From positions 4,786,868-4,850,867 of the forward strand of contig NZ_CP039252.1 in the NCBI RefSeq assembly GCF_004795855.1: a stretch of DNA of 64,000 nt, in the 5' to 3' direction. The DNA is from Hydrogenophaga sp. PAMC20947 (GTDB taxonomy: Bacteria > Pseudomonadota > Gammaproteobacteria > Burkholderiales > Burkholderiaceae_C). The notes under the pieces were generated by a model. That model saw only the letters and a program-made list of their open reading frames with translations. It was not told the DNA's origin and did not search any database. The position numbers and the translations under genes were made by a program. Of this stretch, positions 61,672-64,000 are shown piece after piece (position 1 is the first letter of the stretch; each line of letters begins with the position of its first letter).

Positions 61672-62174
61672 CGTCCAGCAACGACACCACCAGCGCCGCC
61701 GAACTCGATCTCTACCAGGATGTGGTGATGGACCACAAGCGCGCGCCGCGCCACTTCGGCACCTTGCCCGCGCCGACCCACCAGGCCCGTGGCCAGAACC
61801 CACAATGTGGTGACGACCTGCACGTGGCTTTGGTGGTCGACCAGGGGCGGGTCAACGATATCCGCTTCAGCGGTCAAGGCTGTGCGATCTGCATCGCATC
61901 GGCCTCCATGATGACGGAGGCGGTTTTGGGGCAGAAGGTGGTGCTGGCGCAGGCACTGCAAGCCCGCTTTCGGGCCGTGCTCACCGGCCAGATGGAGGCC
62001 GAAGAAGCACACCTGGGCAAGCTGATCAGTTTGGCTGGTGTGCGCCGCTATCCTGGGCGTATCAAGTGCGCGCTGCTGGGCTGGCACGCTTTGATGCACG
62101 CGCTGGGCGAGCAGGCTGGTGATGCGCCCACGGGTGGCGATCGCGAGCAGGGCGCAGGCGAGGTCAACCCATGA
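61668..62174 (+). CDS. sufU: Sulfur-transfer protein SufU
   Basis: 168 aa. C47 and D49 (NPQCGDD), C72 (GQGCAICIASASMM) and C134 (RIKCALLGWHALMHAL) match the zinc ligands of Bacillus-type SufU. It accepts sulfur from SufS in place of SufE. The tail after residue 150 is polar and probably disordered. It overlaps sufT by 4 bases. Confidence 0.95.
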   Translation: MTSSNDTTSAAELDLYQDVVMDHKRAPRHFGTLPAPTHQARGQNPQCGDDLHVALVVDQGRVNDIRFSGQGCAICIASASMMTEAVLGQKVVLAQALQARFRAVLTGQMEAEEAHLGKLISLAGVRRYPGRIKCALLGWHALMHALGEQAGDAPTGGDREQGAGEVNP

Positions 62175-62716
62175 GCAAGCCACGTGAGCGTGTGATGGTC
62201 ACCCGCGAGGTGGGCGTGACCTGTGTGCCCGATGGAACCCCCGTCGATCTGGAGCCGGGCACACTGGCGCAGATCACCCAGGCGCTGGGCTCATCGTTTA
62301 CTTTGTTGGTCGAAGGGCAGCTGATGCGCCTGGCCGGCGCCGACGCGGACGCCATCGGCAAACCGGTACCACTCGCGCAGGTGATTCCGGAGAATCTCGG
62401 TCCGGAGGGCCTGCGCGGCTATGTCTGGCAGACCCTCAAGACCTGCTACGACCCGGAGATCCCGGTGGACATCGTCGAGCTTGGTCTGGTCTATGTTTGC
62501 GATGTGCTGCCCATGGACGGCGGTGAGTTCCGCATCTCGATCAAGATGACCTTGACTGCGCCCGGTTGCGGCATGGGTGAACTCCTGGTCGATGAGATCC
62601 ACGAGAAGCTGTTGGCTTTGCCGCGCGTAGGCGAAGTCGACGTGGAGTTCGTGTTTGATCCACCTTGGGACCGATCGAGGATGTCCGAAGCCGCGATGCT
62701 GACGCTGGGCCTTTGA
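62171..62716 (+). CDS. sufT: Fe-S maturation protein SufT (DUF59/MIP18)
   Basis: 181 aa. A short N-terminal domain (residues 1-75) precedes the MIP18 domain: YVWQTLKTCYDPEIPVDIVELGLVYVCDV, MTLTAPGCGMGELLVDEIHEKL, VEFVFDPPWDRSRMSEAAMLTLGL. The reactive Cys in APGCGM is typical. SufT helps to pass clusters to client proteins. Last gene of the operon, convergent with fdxA. Confidence 0.95.
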   Translation: MSKPRERVMVTREVGVTCVPDGTPVDLEPGTLAQITQALGSSFTLLVEGQLMRLAGADADAIGKPVPLAQVIPENLGPEGLRGYVWQTLKTCYDPEIPVDIVELGLVYVCDVLPMDGGEFRISIKMTLTAPGCGMGELLVDEIHEKLLALPRVGEVDVEFVFDPPWDRSRMSEAAMLTLGL

Positions 62717-62945
62717 GGTCTCGGGGAAGCAACATACACCGCCCGCTTGTCGTCCCAGGCCCTTCCGTCCATTGGCCGGTGGATGTGGCACGGGCACCGA
62801 ATGCCGTGCGCCTTCGTGCACACGCGCGGAGCTCATTCTGAGGTCCGGCTTGTGCGGAGCACCCGTCGGTGTGGTGAGGCTGTTCGATGGCGCTGACCAG
62901 GGGGTGGACCTTGTCAGTGACCCCCACCACGCCGGACTTGTCGTG

Positions 62946-63269
62946 TCAGCGTTCCAGCTGGTCGCGTTTGGCCTGAACCTCGCTCCACTCGTCGGCGTCT
63001 GGCAAGGCCGGCTTGGTCCGGGTGATGGGCTTCCACTTGAGCGCCAGCTCGGCATTGAGTGGCGTGAAGTCCAGTTGATCGTTGGGCACGTCTTCTTCGG
63101 CGTAGATCGCCGACACCGGACATTCGGGCACGCAGACCGCGCAGTCGATGCACTCGTCGGGATCGATCACCAGGAAATTTGGCCCCTCGCGAAAAGCGTC
63201 GACGGGGCATACGTCGACGCAGTCGGTGTACTTGCAGCGAATGCAAGACTCGGTCACCACAAAGGTCAT
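62946..63269 (-). CDS. fdxA: Seven-iron ferredoxin FdxA
   Basis: 107 aa. [20 protein letters not shown] and [18 protein letters not shown] provide cysteines for one 3Fe-4S and one 4Fe-4S cluster, and the long C-terminal part ([28 protein letters not shown]) is typical of FdxA. It carries electrons at low potential. It follows the DUF2249 gene by 15 bases and is the last gene of the nnrS unit. Confidence 0.95.
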   Translation of the reverse strand: MTFVVTESCIRCKYTDCVDVCPVDAFREGPNFLVIDPDECIDCAVCVPECPVSAIYAEEDVPNDQLDFTPLNAELALKWKPITRTKPALPDADEWSEVQAKRDQLER

Positions 63270-63284
63270 GGCCGATGCTCCCGG

Positions 63285-63584
63285 TCAGCCGCCGCAGGAC
63301 CCGCAGCAGGAGTTGACGCCGTGGACGGGCTTGCTCTCGGCGGGTTTGGCGATCTGTACCCGCCATTGCTCGGGCCCACTCTCCAGGGGATTCCAGTTGA
63401 ATGCACCGAAGAGACCGCTCTCGAATTGCCCGAGCAGCGGCTGCGGGCTGTGGTCGTTGATGAGCTCCATGGACTCACCGGGCAACAAGGCTTTGAACGT
63501 GGAAAAAACCAGCGTGTGGCGCTCGCGGGGAGCGATGGTGCGCAGATCAACGGTGGTGGGGGCGAGCGCGGTGGTGGTGTTCAT
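63285..63584 (-). CDS. DUF2249 domain protein with Cys-rich end
   Basis: 99 aa. VDLRTIAPRERHTLVFSTFKALLPGESMELINDHSPQPLLGQFE is the DUF2249 core (TusA-like fold). The C-terminus reads NSCCGSCGG, with three Cys residues. DUF2249 genes often lie beside hemerythrin, nirK or nnrS genes and are linked to NO or denitrification. The ATG at 63584 has a weak site. It lies between nnrS and fdxA. Confidence 0.88.
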   Translation of the reverse strand: MNTTTALAPTTVDLRTIAPRERHTLVFSTFKALLPGESMELINDHSPQPLLGQFESGLFGAFNWNPLESGPEQWRVQIAKPAESKPVHGVNSCCGSCGG

Positions 63585-63649
63585 GAACGGGTCTTTCTGA
63601 AGTTGAGGAATGTGAAAGAAGAAACAAGGGGAAGCGGCGCGCGCGGCGG

Positions 63650-64000
63650 TTAGCCATCCTTGCCGTCGAAGCGGGTCTTCAGCAGCCAGGGCGTGTAGAT
63701 GAAGAGGTAGATCGCAAAAGCCACCGACCAGGCTGCGGCTGCGATCACCAGTGCCAACGGCAGCCATTGGGGTACGGCCAGCGGCAGCAGCACACGCACG
63801 GCAGCCGCAATCATCACGAGGACGTAGGCCACGATTTCCGGGCGGGATACCTGCAGCGTGCGCCCGGTGTGACCGCGAGCGGTGCGGGTGATCATGCCCA
63901 TGATGAGACCGGCGGTGGCACCAATGGCCAGCGCATGCACACCGGCGGAATTCGCAACCCAGCCGAACTGGGCCGCTGCCAGCAAAGCCAGGCCGAGTGG
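63650..64000 (-). CDS. nnrS: NnrS-family haem-copper membrane protein (C-terminal part)
   Basis: Continues beyond the window; 116 codons are present. VHALAIGATAGLIMGMITRTARGHTGRTLQVSRPEIVAYVLVMIAAAVRVL has the His-rich helix and GHTGR turn typical of NnrS, and three further membrane segments follow. NnrS is a 12-segment inner-membrane protein induced with NO metabolism that protects Fe-S enzymes under NO stress. It precedes the DUF2249 and fdxA genes. Confidence 0.85.
   Translation of the reverse strand, partial: PLGLALLAAAQFGWVANSAGVHALAIGATAGLIMGMITRTARGHTGRTLQVSRPEIVAYVLVMIAAAVRVLLPLAVPQWLPLALVIAAAAWSVAFAIYLFIYTPWLLKTRFDGKDG

Overview
The window is GC-rich, densely coding bacterial chromosome. 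Its gene content (C-P lyase operon, UrtABCDE, ArsR/ArsI/ArsC/Acr3, TRAP transporter, MocR regulator, a SUF operon with SufU and SufT) and its dispersed intergenic repeats point to a betaproteobacterium of the Comamonadaceae, plausibly Hydrogenophaga or a relative. That is inference from family resemblance, not a database result.

Layout. 1-5 kb: an acyl-CoA-ligase-like enzyme, an exported metallo-beta-lactamase-fold protein behind a perfect palindrome, and a worn stretch holding a second C-terminal fragment of that same protein. 5-6 kb: a PepSY protein and a b-type cytochrome behind a perfect FNR box. 6-7 kb: a decayed IS6-type transposase and short repeats. 7-10 kb: the tail-specific protease Prc and a glycine-zipper lipoprotein. 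10.7-19.7 kb: an AraC regulator divergent from an alpha/beta hydrolase, decayed coding DNA, then a MocR regulator divergent from a three-gene TRAP transporter and a class II (degradative) HMG-CoA reductase. This reads as a mevalonate uptake and catabolism locus. The same TGGACA/TGTCCA boxes lie upstream of the hydrolase and between MocR and the TRAP genes.

19.9-31.6 kb: a complete C-P lyase phosphonate locus (phnN, a DUF1045 gene and phnF on one strand; phnGHIJ, a GNAT gene, phnKLM, phnCDE and a PhnZ-like HD oxygenase gene on the other) with two matching candidate PhnF operators. 31.7-35 kb: a CYTH-CHAD protein, a ParA remnant and a cation diffusion facilitator. 35-40.6 kb: a minus-strand arsenic/metal cluster (arsR, arsI, arsC, acr3, a SigZ-like sigma factor, a DUF318 permease, a thioredoxin-like protein, a rhodanese, OsmC, CDF). 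41-48 kb: urea transporter urtABCDE, interrupted by repeat elements. 48-51.4 kb: two tandem paralogous receiver-TPR proteins whose phospho-acceptor Asp is replaced by Glu. 51.7-56 kb: ureD without other urease genes, a nucleobase-type deaminase and a NitT/TauT-type ABC transporter.

56.4-64 kb: a group III truncated haemoglobin heads a sufBCDSUT operon behind a sequence closely resembling an NsrR operator. Converging on it is an nnrS - DUF2249 - fdxA operon. Together these look like a nitric-oxide-responsive Fe-S assembly and repair module. I see no tRNA, rRNA or CRISPR array.
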